From Hydrogenophaga sp. 2FB (GTDB lineage: Bacteria; Pseudomonadota; Gammaproteobacteria; Burkholderiales; Burkholderiaceae_C): 64,000 bases of DNA. The position numbers and the translations under genes are program-made. The notes below the pieces were generated by a model. The model saw only the letters and a program-made list of their open reading frames with translations. It made no database searches and was not told the origin of the DNA. The stretch's first letter is position 1. Every line of letters starts with the position of its first letter. The stretch spans positions 1 to 64,000 of the forward strand of contig NZ_SCML01000008.1 in assembly GCF_005503365.1 (NCBI RefSeq), written 5' to 3'. Of this stretch, positions 1 to 7,736 are shown piece after piece.

Positions 1-13
1 ATTAAAGTAATTC

Positions 14-32
14 CATAGGTCATACTCCTATG
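14..32. promoter_or_regulatory. Inverted repeat CATAGG-N7-CCTATG upstream of promoter
   Basis: Six-base arms (14-19 and 27-32) separated by 7 bases lie just upstream of a promoter-like sequence. The site could be an operator for the small-gene operon that follows or the end of an upstream unit. No regulator gene is visible beside it. Confidence 0.35.
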
Positions 33-42
33 TATGTTTATG

Positions 43-71
43 TTGACTTGGAAAAAGAATGGGAATATTCT
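43..71 (+). promoter_or_regulatory. Sigma70-like promoter
   Basis: TTGACT (43-48) and TATTCT (66-71) are separated by exactly 17 bases, matching the -35/-10 layout with 5/6 and 4/6 consensus bases. The predicted transcript would begin near base 78, about 50 bases before the first start codon. The AT-rich flank contrasts with the rest of the GC-rich window. Confidence 0.5.
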
Positions 72-82
72 TGCGGCCACGA

Positions 83-102
83 ACGAGGGCAGCAGCCCTC
101 GT
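83..102 (+). promoter_or_regulatory. 5' leader hairpin
   Basis: ACGAGGGC (83-90) and GCCCTCGT (95-102) form a perfect 8-bp stem with an AGCA loop. It sits at the expected 5' end of the transcript from the promoter at 43-71 and upstream of the ribosome binding site AGGAGA (117-122). No T-run follows, so it does not look like a terminator; an mRNA-stabilising or regulatory hairpin is more likely (inference). Confidence 0.5.
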
Positions 103-128
103 GGACGGGAACATTTAGGAGACACCAC

Positions 129-578
129 ATGAATGTGACGGATCACTTAGAAAAGATTGGCAAGCTGAAAGCTCTGCGAGAGCGACTCGATCCAGAGCAG
201 GACTTCGAGCTATGGTTCTGGGCCGGCATGACTGCAGGCACGCACGCAGTGAATGCCGCCCTGCACGACGCAGGGGTCACCGCGGCTGAAGAAGCCTTTC
301 CCACTCAGCCCGGCGTCTACTTGATGCCGCAGGCCGATGGATCGCTGCAGCCGGCTTTCCGGCCTTTGGGCGACGTGCTGCACGTGGGCCGTCCGAAAGT
401 TGAGGCGCCGGTGCCAGAAGATGTTGCAACGATGATGCACCAGATGGAGATCATTGAGCACCACAGGGATCCCTGCTTGCGATACGGAGAGCCCGTGACG
501 CCAGCCATCATCCGAGAATGCGACGAAGCTCTGCGTCATTGCCTCGAGCTCCTGTCCACCCGCGGAATAGGGGCATAA
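129..578 (+). CDS. Unknown small protein A (149 aa), paralogous to next gene
   Basis: I do not recognise this family. The ATG at 129 is chosen because AGGAGA lies 7 bases upstream; the open frame runs back to 30 but without such a site. The protein is soluble and acidic, with a predicted helical N-terminus and the stretch MTAGTHAVNAALHDAG around residues 40-55. The same AGTH..N.ALH core appears in the next gene, as does a C-terminal IE..R...R region followed by an ALRHCLELL-type helix, so the two are probably tandem paralogues. The second gene begins 2 bases after this stop. The stop and start spacing suggests an operon. No membrane segment or signal peptide is seen. Function unknown. Confidence 0.75.
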   Translation: MNVTDHLEKIGKLKALRERLDPEQDFELWFWAGMTAGTHAVNAALHDAGVTAAEEAFPTQPGVYLMPQADGSLQPAFRPLGDVLHVGRPKVEAPVPEDVATMMHQMEIIEHHRDPCLRYGEPVTPAIIRECDEALRHCLELLSTRGIGA

Positions 579-580
579 CC

Positions 581-946
581 ATGCACATTGAACAGCACAT
601 CACCACGGCGCGGCGCATTGAGAACTCCCTGCAGAAGTGCGGCCCAGAGGACTATGAAATCAAGATCGAGGCGGCCATGCTCGCGGGGACTCACTGGCTG
701 AATGTTGCGCTGCATCGCAGGGACGTCAACCCGGTGAGCAAGGACGTTTTCCATACCTACTTGCTGACGATCAATGAATTCCGCAGGTTGAGCGTCGCTG
801 ATGCCGAACTGGTGAATGCCCTTGCTGACATAGAAAACATTCGACCGCCCTTTGTCAGAGGTTCTTGGGCAGGCGGTGAGCAGGCCGCGGAGCGCGCACT
901 GGCACTTCTCAGAAGCATTCGGAACAAGGCTTTGGCCGAAGGGTGA
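581..946 (+). CDS. Unknown small protein B (121 aa)
   Basis: Second member of the tandem pair. It carries MLAGTHWLNVALHRRD at about residues 28-43, aligned with the AGTH..N.ALH core of the preceding protein, and a C-terminal helix AERALALLRSIRNK. The ATG at 581 starts 2 bases after the upstream stop, so translation is probably coupled. A longer in-frame reading from 518 would overlap the first gene and is not favoured. The conserved His after a Gly-Thr, with distal Arg residues, loosely resembles HEPN-type helical proteins, but I cannot assign that family from the sequence alone. Confidence 0.75.
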   Translation: MHIEQHITTARRIENSLQKCGPEDYEIKIEAAMLAGTHWLNVALHRRDVNPVSKDVFHTYLLTINEFRRLSVADAELVNALADIENIRPPFVRGSWAGGEQAAERALALLRSIRNKALAEG

Positions 947-1080
947 ACCCGTCGAAGTGGGCAACACAAGGCGGTATGGTCGAGTGGCAGGAGGTCGCGA
1001 TTCCTGCGGCAAAGGCTGACTACGGCGAGGTTGAGCGTGTGCTCAATCGCATCACACTCGAAGGCGACATCCCCCGCTGA
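943..1080 (+). CDS. Possible third small protein (45 aa, GTG start)
   Basis: A GTG at 943 overlaps the preceding stop as GTGA and opens a 45-codon frame that ends at TGA 1078-1080. The product is MNPSKWATQGG followed by VEWQEVAIPAAKADYGEV and RVLNRITLEGDIPR. The 4-nt overlap is the arrangement used throughout this window for coupled genes, and the composition looks coding. It has no recognisable domain. It could be the last gene of the small operon or a chance frame. Confidence 0.45.
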   Translation: MNPSKWATQGGMVEWQEVAIPAAKADYGEVERVLNRITLEGDIPR

Positions 1081-1530
1081 CCTTGCCGCAGGCGTCCTCG
1101 AGGTCCTCGATGCTGAACTGCGCAGATCTTGATGTGGACGAGCTCGTAGAAAAGCGCTGCACTGCACTTGCTTCGGGATGCGGTTCCCTCGGCGATCAAG
1201 AAGCTGCTTCAACACAGGATGGCCTGTCTCGCGTCGGCGATGCAGCCTTCACGCATTGCTTGGCCAGCGAGGCTTAAATCCTTCGATACCCCGGCTGGTG
1301 AATGCCGTAGTGAACCGCCAGCACCGCCTAGGGCATCGCACTGGTCAATGCCAAACGCATCTCCCGCGTCATGGCTGGGGCGGTAGGTACCGTGTCGGCA
1401 CCAGTCCGCACGCACGCACGAGGGCCGCGTCGCCGTCACGCGCAGGGCCAGCTCGGAAGCTCCAAGCACACCTCGACTTCCTTGCGCCAGCGGCCACTTG
1501 GTCGCCAAAAACATGTCCGACCCCAGTCGC
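1081..1530. other. No recognisable gene
   Basis: Short frames exist on both strands here but none has a ribosome binding site, a recognisable family or a coherent partner. The stretch ends where a dispersed repeat begins. It may be decayed mobile-element DNA, but nothing in it proves that. Confidence 0.4.
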
Positions 1531-1657
1531 AAGAACTTTGGCAGCGACGTTGGCCAGTCGCATCAACTTTGGCACAGGCAGCCCCAACGCTGTGTCACGA
1601 GGCCCCGTAAGTCATTGAATTTGGTACGTGCCAAAGCAACTACTTTGGCGCCCTACG
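1531..1657 (+). repeat. Dispersed repeat, copy 1
   Basis: The segment contains repeated CTTTGGC units (near 1536, 1570 and 1643) and an inverted GCCAAAG (1630-1636). The last pair forms a hairpin, GCCAAAG-CAACTA-CTTTGGC (1630-1649). Most positions match a second copy at 6573-6701 in the same orientation. Multiple short terminal repeats are typical of IS21-family ends, which is one possible origin, but no IstA/IstB gene is present. Confidence 0.6.
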
Positions 1658-2253
1658 CGAAAACCTGGCTGGATGAACGCCGTGCTGCCAGCGGCAGGCC
1701 GTTCTTCTTCCCTTCGCCCCGCGTCCCCATCAATGCTCAGTTGAGACAAGCCTGTTGGCGCGTCCTGGACATGATGCTCACGCCGCATAGCGATCTGAAG
1801 GAGCGGCTTGAAATCGAGGTGGAGTCATTGATCAGTACCGCCATCGATGCCACGATGGCACCCGTGAGTCAGCAAGGCTTGCCCACCCGGACACCGTTGC
1901 TCGATCACCGGCTGCGTGCGGCTATCGCGTACATGCGCGAGCACATGGCTGAGCCCATTTCGGTGGAGGATGTGGCCGGCAAGGTAGGCCTGTCCCGCGC
2001 CCACTTCTTCTCGCTGTTTCGCGATCAACTGAACACCAAACCCCAGGTGTTCTGGAGCGCCGTCCGCGTGGAGGAAGTGGTGCGTCGCCTCGTTCTCCGT
2101 GAAGAGCCCTTGACATCGGTCGCGCTGGAGCTGGGCTTCTCCTCGCCAGGCAACTTCTCGCGATTCTTCAAGGAGCATATGGGGGTGTCTCCCTCGCAGT
2201 TCCGCCGGGTCGCTTCAGGAGGAGATTCGCACCCAATCACGGGCGTTTCCTAA
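1658..2253 (+). pseudogene. AraC-family regulator, N-terminus lost
   Basis: The frame encodes a clear AraC/XylS DNA-binding region: two helix-turn-helix units with ISVEDVAGKVGLSRAHF and LTSVALELGFSSPGNFSRFF near the C-terminus. Homologous regulators normally carry an N-terminal effector domain of over 100 residues. Here only about 50 residues of linker (from LAPYAKTWLDERR) remain before the conserved part, and the upstream reading frame is the dispersed repeat, which ends at CGCCCTAC. The gene therefore looks decapitated by an insertion or recombination at the repeat boundary. A fusion starting at ATG 1498 inside the repeat is possible but improbable as a native start. The DNA-binding half could still be expressed. 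Confidence 0.7.
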
Positions 2254-2285
2254 ACCTGTTCGTGATCAAGTAGCGCTGAACTCTC

Positions 2286-4346
2286 CTAGTCCTCTTCGCG
2301 TACCCGATACTGGCCCATCAGCGTCTGCTGGACGGCCGGCGGCACGGCTTCGTAGTGTGACAACGCGATGGTGTATCGGCCCTGGCCGCTGGTCATCGCA
2401 TGGAGCCGCGACTGGTAGTTGGCCAGTTCGACCTCGGGCACCTGCCCACCGATGGACACCGTGCCGCCGCCCTGGGCCGACGTACCGGTGACCAGGCCGC
2501 GCCGCGACGACAGGTCGCTCGTGATGTCGCCAACGGAATGCTCGGGCACGGTGATCTCGATCTGGACGATCGGCTCGAGCACGGCTGCCCGGGCCTCGCG
2601 GATCGCGGCCATGAAGGCTTTGCGACCGGCGGTCGCAAAGGCGATGTCCTTGCTGTCCACGCTGTGGTGCTTGCCGTCGTACACCACGACGCGCACGTCG
2701 ACCACGGGGTAGCCGGCGATCGCGCCGTACGCCAACACTTCGCGCACGCCCTTCTCGACCGCGGGGATGAACTGGCCCGGGATCGCACCGCCCCTGACTT
2801 CGTCGGCGAATTCGAAACCCGCACCACGCGCCAGCGGCTCGATGCGCAGGAAGACTTCGGCGAACTGGCCGGCGCCGCCGGTCTGCTTCTTGTGGCGGTG
2901 GTGGCCCTCGGCCGGCGCGGTCACGGTCTCGCGGTAGGCGATGCGCGGCGGCCGCGTCTGGACCTCGAAGCGGTACACCTCGCGCAGGCGTTCGAGCACG
3001 ATGCGCAGGTGCAGCTCGCCGAGCCCGTGGAGCACCGTCTCGTTGGTCGCGGCCACGTGATCGATGCGCAGGCACGGATCCTCGGCTGCGAGCTTGCCGA
3101 GAATCTCCCAGGCGCGCTGCTCGTCGCCATGGCGCTTGGGCTCCACGGCCAGGCCGTACACCGGTACGGGGAACGACAGCGGCGCAAGATGCACGTGGCT
3201 GTCTTCGGCCGCATCGTGCAGCACGGCATCGAAATGGATCTCCTCGACCTTGGCCACCGCCACGATGTCGCCGGGCAGCGCGCGCGACACCTCGACATGG
3301 TCCTTGCCCTGGAGCATGAACAGGTGCCCCACCTTGAAGGGCTTGCGGCCGTCGCCGATGTAGAGCTGGCTGTCGCGCGTGACTGTGCCCTGATGCACGC
3401 GGAAGACGCCCATCTTGCCGACATAGGGGTCGATGGTGACCTTGAACACGTGCGCCAGCACGTGCAGCGACGGATCGGGCAGGGCCTTCATGGGCTGGGC
3501 TTGCGCACCTTCGTCAACGATGAATTCCGGCGGGTTGCCCTCGGTTGGGTCGGGCAGGAGCTTGACGATCACATCCAGCAGCTCGGCCACGCCGGCGCCG
3601 CTGCGCGACGAGACGAAGCACACCGGGATCAGGTGGCCTTCGCGCAGCGCCTGCTCGAGCGGCGCGTGCAGCTCCGCCGAGTCCACGTCGCCTTCCTCGA
3701 GGTAGCGGTCGACGAAGGCCGCGTCGACCTCGACCACCTGCTCGACCAGTGCGCGGTGTGCCGCTTCGACGGGGCCGAAGTCGGAGCGCCCGAACCGGTT
3801 GAAGAAGCAGTCGATCACCTGCCTGCCGACGCCGTCGGGCAGGTTCAGCGGCAGGCATTCGCGGCCGAAGGTGGCCTGGATGTCGGCCAGCAGGCCCGCC
3901 AGCGAGACGCCTTGCGCGTCGATCTTGGTGACAATGATCATGCGGGCAAGGTGGCGCGAGGCCGCGTACTCCATCATGCGCACCGTCATCGGCTCGATGC
4001 CGGTGGCGGCATTGATGACCACCGCCGCCGTCTCGACCGCCTCCAGCGCTGGCAGGCTCTGGCCGAGGAAGTCGGGGCCGCCGGGCGTGTCGATGAAGTG
4101 GATGCGCGTGCCGGCATGCGTGAGGTGCATCACCGATGCGTTGAGCGAGTGCTGCATCCGGCGCTCCAGCGGGTCGTGGTCGCTGACGGTGCTGCCGCGC
4201 TCGATGCTGCCGCACGCTCCGATGGCCCCCGCCTTGTACAACAAAGCCTCGGCGAGGGAACTCTTGCCGGCGGCCGCGGCGCCCACAAGCGCCAGCGTTC
4301 GCACGGCTTTCATTTCGGCCGCGAGGCCGTTCGATCGGCTTGGCAT
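2286..4346 (-). CDS. Elongation factor G-like GTPase
   Basis: A 686-residue translation-factor GTPase. Motifs seen include G1 GAAAAGKSS (about residues 22-30), G3 DTPG (about 87), and TKID in the G4 position (about 140), followed by the EF-G domain II-V layout ending in an RGLVTGTSAQGGG motif in domain IV/V. The start at 4346 has AAAGGAGA about 7 bases upstream. It is close in length to EF-G but lacks the fully canonical NKxD and resembles the EF-G-like (EF-G2) group, whose members are often dispensable or have specialised roles. It stands alone: the truncated araC gene converges on it downstream and an IS1182 element sits upstream, only about 140 bases from its start, so its promoter region may have been shortened. 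Confidence 0.85.
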   Translation of the reverse strand: MPSRSNGLAAEMKAVRTLALVGAAAAGKSSLAEALLYKAGAIGACGSIERGSTVSDHDPLERRMQHSLNASVMHLTHAGTRIHFIDTPGGPDFLGQSLPALEAVETAAVVINAATGIEPMTVRMMEYAASRHLARMIIVTKIDAQGVSLAGLLADIQATFGRECLPLNLPDGVGRQVIDCFFNRFGRSDFGPVEAAHRALVEQVVEVDAAFVDRYLEEGDVDSAELHAPLEQALREGHLIPVCFVSSRSGAGVAELLDVIVKLLPDPTEGNPPEFIVDEGAQAQPMKALPDPSLHVLAHVFKVTIDPYVGKMGVFRVHQGTVTRDSQLYIGDGRKPFKVGHLFMLQGKDHVEVSRALPGDIVAVAKVEEIHFDAVLHDAAEDSHVHLAPLSFPVPVYGLAVEPKRHGDEQRAWEILGKLAAEDPCLRIDHVAATNETVLHGLGELHLRIVLERLREVYRFEVQTRPPRIAYRETVTAPAEGHHRHKKQTGGAGQFAEVFLRIEPLARGAGFEFADEVRGGAIPGQFIPAVEKGVREVLAYGAIAGYPVVDVRVVVYDGKHHSVDSKDIAFATAGRKAFMAAIREARAAVLEPIVQIEITVPEHSVGDITSDLSSRRGLVTGTSAQGGGTVSIGGQVPEVELANYQSRLHAMTSGQGRYTIALSHYEAVPPAVQQTLMGQYRVREED

Positions 4347-4430
4347 GGTTGGGTCTCCTTTGCGCGTCCCCGGAAGGCCGGCCCGGCGGCCCGCAGGGGC
4401 TCGGGTGTTGCGCGTGGACGTCGGGCCAGC

Positions 4431-4448
4431 GTACGGGATTGACCGTAC
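4431..4448. promoter_or_regulatory. Dyad GTACGG-N6-CCGTAC upstream of EF-G-like gene
   Basis: Perfect 6-bp inverted repeats about 85 bases upstream of the EF-G-like start and 38 bases from the end of the insertion sequence. The position fits an operator, but no dedicated regulator is adjacent. Confidence 0.3.
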
Positions 4449-4485
4449 TGATGCAAGTTGATTGCGCCACCGGCGGCAATCGCTG

Positions 4486-6167
4486 GAGGCCGTGTGATAA
4501 CTCCCTGGGAGCCTGAGCGAGTTACGCGCAGGTTGCAGATTTTTCGGTTTCTTCGAATTAACGCCGTCTGAGAGACGCCAAGGCGATGTTGGAGCCCTCT
4601 CGGGCCCGTATTTCGGGCCTGCAGCGACCGCAAAGGGCGCCTATGCACCCAACAACCGCATCGCTTTCTTGCTCCCCTCAAAGCCCAGGATGCTGAGGAC
4701 GCGTTTGAAGTTGTAAGCCAGCACGTTCAGGCTCATCTCGGTTGCCACGTTCTGGATGCCTCGGGTCAGGAAGTGCGTCCAGCCCATCCAGTGCTTGAGG
4801 GTGCCGAACACATGTTCTACGGTGCTCTTGCGCACCGTCATGGCGTTGGGCATCTGGTCCAGCCGTTGCTGGGCCTTATCCATGACTTGCTCATGCTCCC
4901 ATCGCCTGATGCGTCGGTAGTCGCCCGTTGTGCATTGCGCCTTCATGGCACAGCCAGGGCAGGCACTGGACCAATAGATGCTGATCTGCAGTCCAGCCTC
5001 TTCGCGGCTGAAGCGGCGAATCGCCCGCTGGCCCGCAGGGCATTGGTACTCGTCGTCGCGAGCGGTGTAGATGAAATCTGTCTTGTCGAACCGGCCCTCT
5101 GCCCGCGCATTGGATGTCATGGGCTTGGGCACAAGCGCTGCAATCCCGCTGTCGTCACATGTCTTGAGCTGCATGCTGTTGTAGTAGCCGCGGTCAGCGA
5201 TGGCCATCAATCTGCGCTTGCCCATCGCATCGCGCGCGGCCAAAGCGATCGCACTGAGTTGTGAACGGTCACTGCCGTTGTTGGTGACCTCGTGGGCGAC
5301 GATCAGATGGTTCTTCGTGTCCACCGCTGTCTGCACGTTGTAGCCCACCATGGCCGTGCCTTTGGCGCTGTGGGTGGTCATGGCTCGTGCGTCAGGGTCG
5401 GTCTGGGAGATCTGCCGATCAGGCACCCTCTCCAGTTGCGCCTTGACGACTTGAAGGTCTTGCAGTCGCTGGCGCATCTTTTGAATCTTGCCCTGCAGGC
5501 GCTCGGTCTTTACCTGCATCTCAACGGGCTGGGTTCGATCTGCAGTCTCCAAGGCATCAAGGTAGCGCTGGATGCTCTCCTCCAATTCCCGCTCGCGGCG
5601 CTCGATCTTGCCTGGCGTGTAGTTGCGCTCGCGATTGTTGACCGCCTTGAACTTGCTGCCGTCGATGGCCACAACGGCGTCGGTGAACAGCTTCAACTCG
5701 CGGCACAGCATCACGAAGCGACGGCAGACATTGCGGATGCCTTTACCGTTGTCGCGGCGGAAGTCCGCGATGGTCTTGAAGTCAGGGGCGAGCCGGCCCG
5801 TCAGCCACATCAGCTCCACGTTGCGCTGGCATTCGCGCTCCAGCCTGCGGCTTGACTGGATGCGGTTGAGGTAGCCGTAGAGGTACAGCTTCAACAGCAC
5901 CGAGGGGTGATACGAAGGCCGGCCCGTTGCAGCCGGCTTTGCGCCATCGAAACCCAAACCGACCAGGTCCAACTCATTGATGAAGACGTCCACGATCCGG
6001 ACCGTGTTGTCTTCTGCAATGAAGTCATCCAGGCACTCCGGCAACAACGTGACCTGCTGCCTGTCCTGACCTTCGATGTACCTCGACATATTGACCCCCG
6101 TGTCCAATATGCCTATGAACTCTACCGAGTTCAACTTCAGGCTGGGAGAGGGTTTTCACACAGCCTC
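4486..6167 (-). mobile_element. IS1182-family insertion sequence
   Basis: About 1.68 kb containing a single transposase. The imperfect terminal inverted repeats can be read directly: the left end starts GAGGCCGTGTGATAACTCC (from 4486) and the right end, read inward from 6167, starts GAGGCTGTGTGAAAACCCTC. The bases GCTG flank both ends (4482-4485 and 6168-6171), a possible 4-bp target duplication. The transposase reads on the minus strand and is intact, so the element may still be active. Boundaries are accurate to a few bases. Confidence 0.8.
4641..6089 (-). CDS. IS1182-family transposase
   Basis: A DDE transposase of about 482 residues from the chosen start MSRYIEGQDRQQ, which is the typical N-terminus of the family; an upstream in-frame ATG at 6134 would add 15 residues. 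Visible features are the N-terminal region with RPSYHPSVLLKLYLYGYLNR, the first acidic residue in AIDGSKFKAVNN, a coiled-coil insert around residues 180-220, the second in MAIADRGYYN, a Cys cluster (CPAGQ, CPGCAMKAQC) and the C-terminal STVEHVFGTLKHWMG carrying the catalytic Glu. Length is normal and no frameshift is seen. It moves the element by a cut-and-paste type reaction. Confidence 0.9.
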   Translation of the reverse strand: MSRYIEGQDRQQVTLLPECLDDFIAEDNTVRIVDVFINELDLVGLGFDGAKPAATGRPSYHPSVLLKLYLYGYLNRIQSSRRLERECQRNVELMWLTGRLAPDFKTIADFRRDNGKGIRNVCRRFVMLCRELKLFTDAVVAIDGSKFKAVNNRERNYTPGKIERRERELEESIQRYLDALETADRTQPVEMQVKTERLQGKIQKMRQRLQDLQVVKAQLERVPDRQISQTDPDARAMTTHSAKGTAMVGYNVQTAVDTKNHLIVAHEVTNNGSDRSQLSAIALAARDAMGKRRLMAIADRGYYNSMQLKTCDDSGIAALVPKPMTSNARAEGRFDKTDFIYTARDDEYQCPAGQRAIRRFSREEAGLQISIYWSSACPGCAMKAQCTTGDYRRIRRWEHEQVMDKAQQRLDQMPNAMTVRKSTVEHVFGTLKHWMGWTHFLTRGIQNVATEMSLNVLAYNFKRVLSILGFEGSKKAMRLLGA

Positions 6168-6204
6168 GCTGCACAGCAGCTGTCCGGACCTTCTGGATGT
6201 CACG

Positions 6205-6471
6205 TCAAGATCCGGGTAGGTGTAGCTTCGTTGCGATGCCGTACAGCGCGAGCAACCCCAACACATGCCCGATGGCAACACCCGGCTCCCCTGCCTCGAC
6301 TCGGGCGATCATCTGAACATGCACGCCCAAGCGAGCGGCAGCAACCGCTTGACCCTCGCCGGCGTTCGTCCGGGCCAGTCTGGCCGCGAGGCCCATGTCC
6401 TTGATGGCCTGGAGCGCGTCGCCATCGATGGAGACGTATTGCGAACCCCTGTCGCTGTGATGCACCAACAT
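6205..6471 (-). pseudogene. IS3 transposase fragment fused to XRE-type HTH fragment
   Basis: The 88-residue frame starts with LVHHSDRGSQYVSI, the signature of the catalytic domain of IS3-family transposases. It then switches to GLAARLARTNAGEGQAVAA and LGVHVQMIARVEAGEPGVA, which matches the XRE/HipB helix-turn-helix of short regulators. Neither half is complete. This is a join between two decayed genes, at the edge of the insertion sequence, and it is unlikely to be a working protein. The short distance (38 bases) to the insertion-sequence end suggests the IS1182 element landed in already scrambled DNA. Confidence 0.6.
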
Positions 6472-6572
6472 GAACCGCCCCGTGTCGTGGAGGCCGGTTG
6501 GTGTAAGTCAGGCAGCGGTCGCAGCCTGATTGTCGAGATGAACGGAAGAGGCTTCACGCCGGAAGTCCAGTG

Positions 6573-6701
6573 GCATGAACTTTGGCAGCGAAGTAGACCA
6601 GTCTCACCAACTCTGACCCGAACCGGGCCCGCCCTATGGCACGAGGTCTTGTAAGTCCTTGATTTCTAGGATGCGCCAGAGCAACTACTCTGGCGCCCTA
6701 C
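6573..6701 (+). repeat. Dispersed repeat, copy 2
   Basis: Same orientation and mostly the same sequence as copy 1 (1531-1657), beginning GAACTTTGGCAGCGA and ending GGCGCCCTACGG. The terminal hairpin is GCGCCAGAG-N6-CTCTGGCGC (6673-6696). Relative to copy 1 the A-to-G change in the left arm is matched by a T-to-C change in the right arm, so the stem is preserved by covariation. The repeat abuts the 3' end of the GlxA-like gene. Confidence 0.6.
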
Positions 6702-6711
6702 GGTCCCGACG

Positions 6712-7716
6712 TCAAGCGCGTTCGCGATAGGTGCGTGGCGTGACGCCATGCTCTCGCCGGAACGCGCGCTGAAACGCATCGACTGAGCGGAAGCCGCTGC
6801 TGCTCGCGATCTTGTCCTGCGTCCAGTGCGTCTGTCGCAACAGTCGCGTTGCGGTCTTCACTCGGGCCTGCTCGACGAAGCGGGCTGGTGTGGTGCCGGC
6901 TTCGGCCGCAAACGCGCGGGCGAACTGCCGTTCGCTCATGTGCGCTCGCTCGGCAAGTGCGCCCACCGAAAGGTCCTCGCCCGGATGAAGGCCGATCCAT
7001 GCAATGAGGTCGCGCAGGCGATGCCGCACTGCCGACTGCGCCTGCAACGTGTCGCTCAGTTGCGTCTGATCGCCTGCGCGAAGCAGTGGCAATGCCAGCG
7101 TGCGCGCGATGTCCATCGACACGTCGCGCCCGACGTCGTCTTCCACCAAGGCCAGCGCCAACTCGATGCCGGTCGTGACGCCCGCCGATGTCCACACCGG
7201 GCCATCGCGCACATACACGAGACCGCGCTCCACGCACGCCTGCGGCCGCATCGTCTGCAACTGGTCGCACACGCGCCAGTGCGTGGTTGCCCGGCGGCCG
7301 TCGAGCAACCCCGCCGCGGCGAGCGCGAAAGCGCCGCTGCACACGCTGGCCACACGCCGGACACCAGGGGCAACTTTCGACAGCCAGGCGCTTACTTCAT
7401 GGTCGACGATGGCGGCGCGCACGCCCGCTTCTTCGCCGCCCGCAACGATGATCGTATCGATGCGGTTCGGCAACTCGTCAAGACGGCAGAAACCGCTGAG
7501 GCTCAGTCCGGCGTTCGTCACAACCGTGCCGCCGGTGGCTGACGCGGTGTGAAGGCGATACGTTCCGGGACGAAGGTGCTCGGCCTTGGTGAAGACGCTG
7601 GCCGGCCCGGCGACATCGATCGCTTCGGCACCATCGAAAGCGACAAGCACCACGTCGATGGCAGAATGCGCGGCCTTTTCGTCCTTGCACGCTGGAGTCA
7701 GACTACGTAAGGTCAC
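6712..7716 (-). CDS. GlxA-type regulator: DJ-1/PfpI domain plus AraC HTH
   Basis: A 334-residue transcriptional regulator. Residues about 20-190 form a DJ-1/PfpI (glutamine-amidotransferase-like) sensor domain with the nucleophile elbow VASVCSGAFAL (Cys around 127) and AGLLDGRRATTHW. Residues about 225-330 are an AraC-type DNA-binding domain with two helix-turn-helix units, ending FQRAFRREHGVTPRTYRERA. The family usually activates genes for small nitrogenous or aldehyde-type compounds. The start (GTG at 7716) is only 20 bases from the divergent gene and lacks a clear ribosome binding site, so the true start may lie some codons downstream. The divergent neighbour has the same DJ-1 fold and is the obvious target or partner. 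Confidence 0.85.
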   Translation of the reverse strand: MTLRSLTPACKDEKAAHSAIDVVLVAFDGAEAIDVAGPASVFTKAEHLRPGTYRLHTASATGGTVVTNAGLSLSGFCRLDELPNRIDTIIVAGGEEAGVRAAIVDHEVSAWLSKVAPGVRRVASVCSGAFALAAAGLLDGRRATTHWRVCDQLQTMRPQACVERGLVYVRDGPVWTSAGVTTGIELALALVEDDVGRDVSMDIARTLALPLLRAGDQTQLSDTLQAQSAVRHRLRDLIAWIGLHPGEDLSVGALAERAHMSERQFARAFAAEAGTTPARFVEQARVKTATRLLRQTHWTQDKIASSSGFRSVDAFQRAFRREHGVTPRTYRERA

Positions 7717-7736
7717 GGCTTGATTCGGATTCTGGA

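Noticed and set aside
1531-1657. Integron attC site
   Set aside because: The hairpin has only one pair of short arms and lacks the RYYYAAC/GTTRRRY ends and a cassette-borne frame; no integrase is present.
2400-4442. Long plus-strand frame of 680 codons opposite the EF-G-like gene
   Set aside because: Antisense shadow in GC-rich DNA; rich in His, Arg and Gly runs, no family, and the opposite strand has all GTPase motifs.
1531-6701. Composite transposon bounded by repeat copies
   Set aside because: The two copies are diverged and no transposase belonging to them is present; the IS1182 element has its own separate ends.
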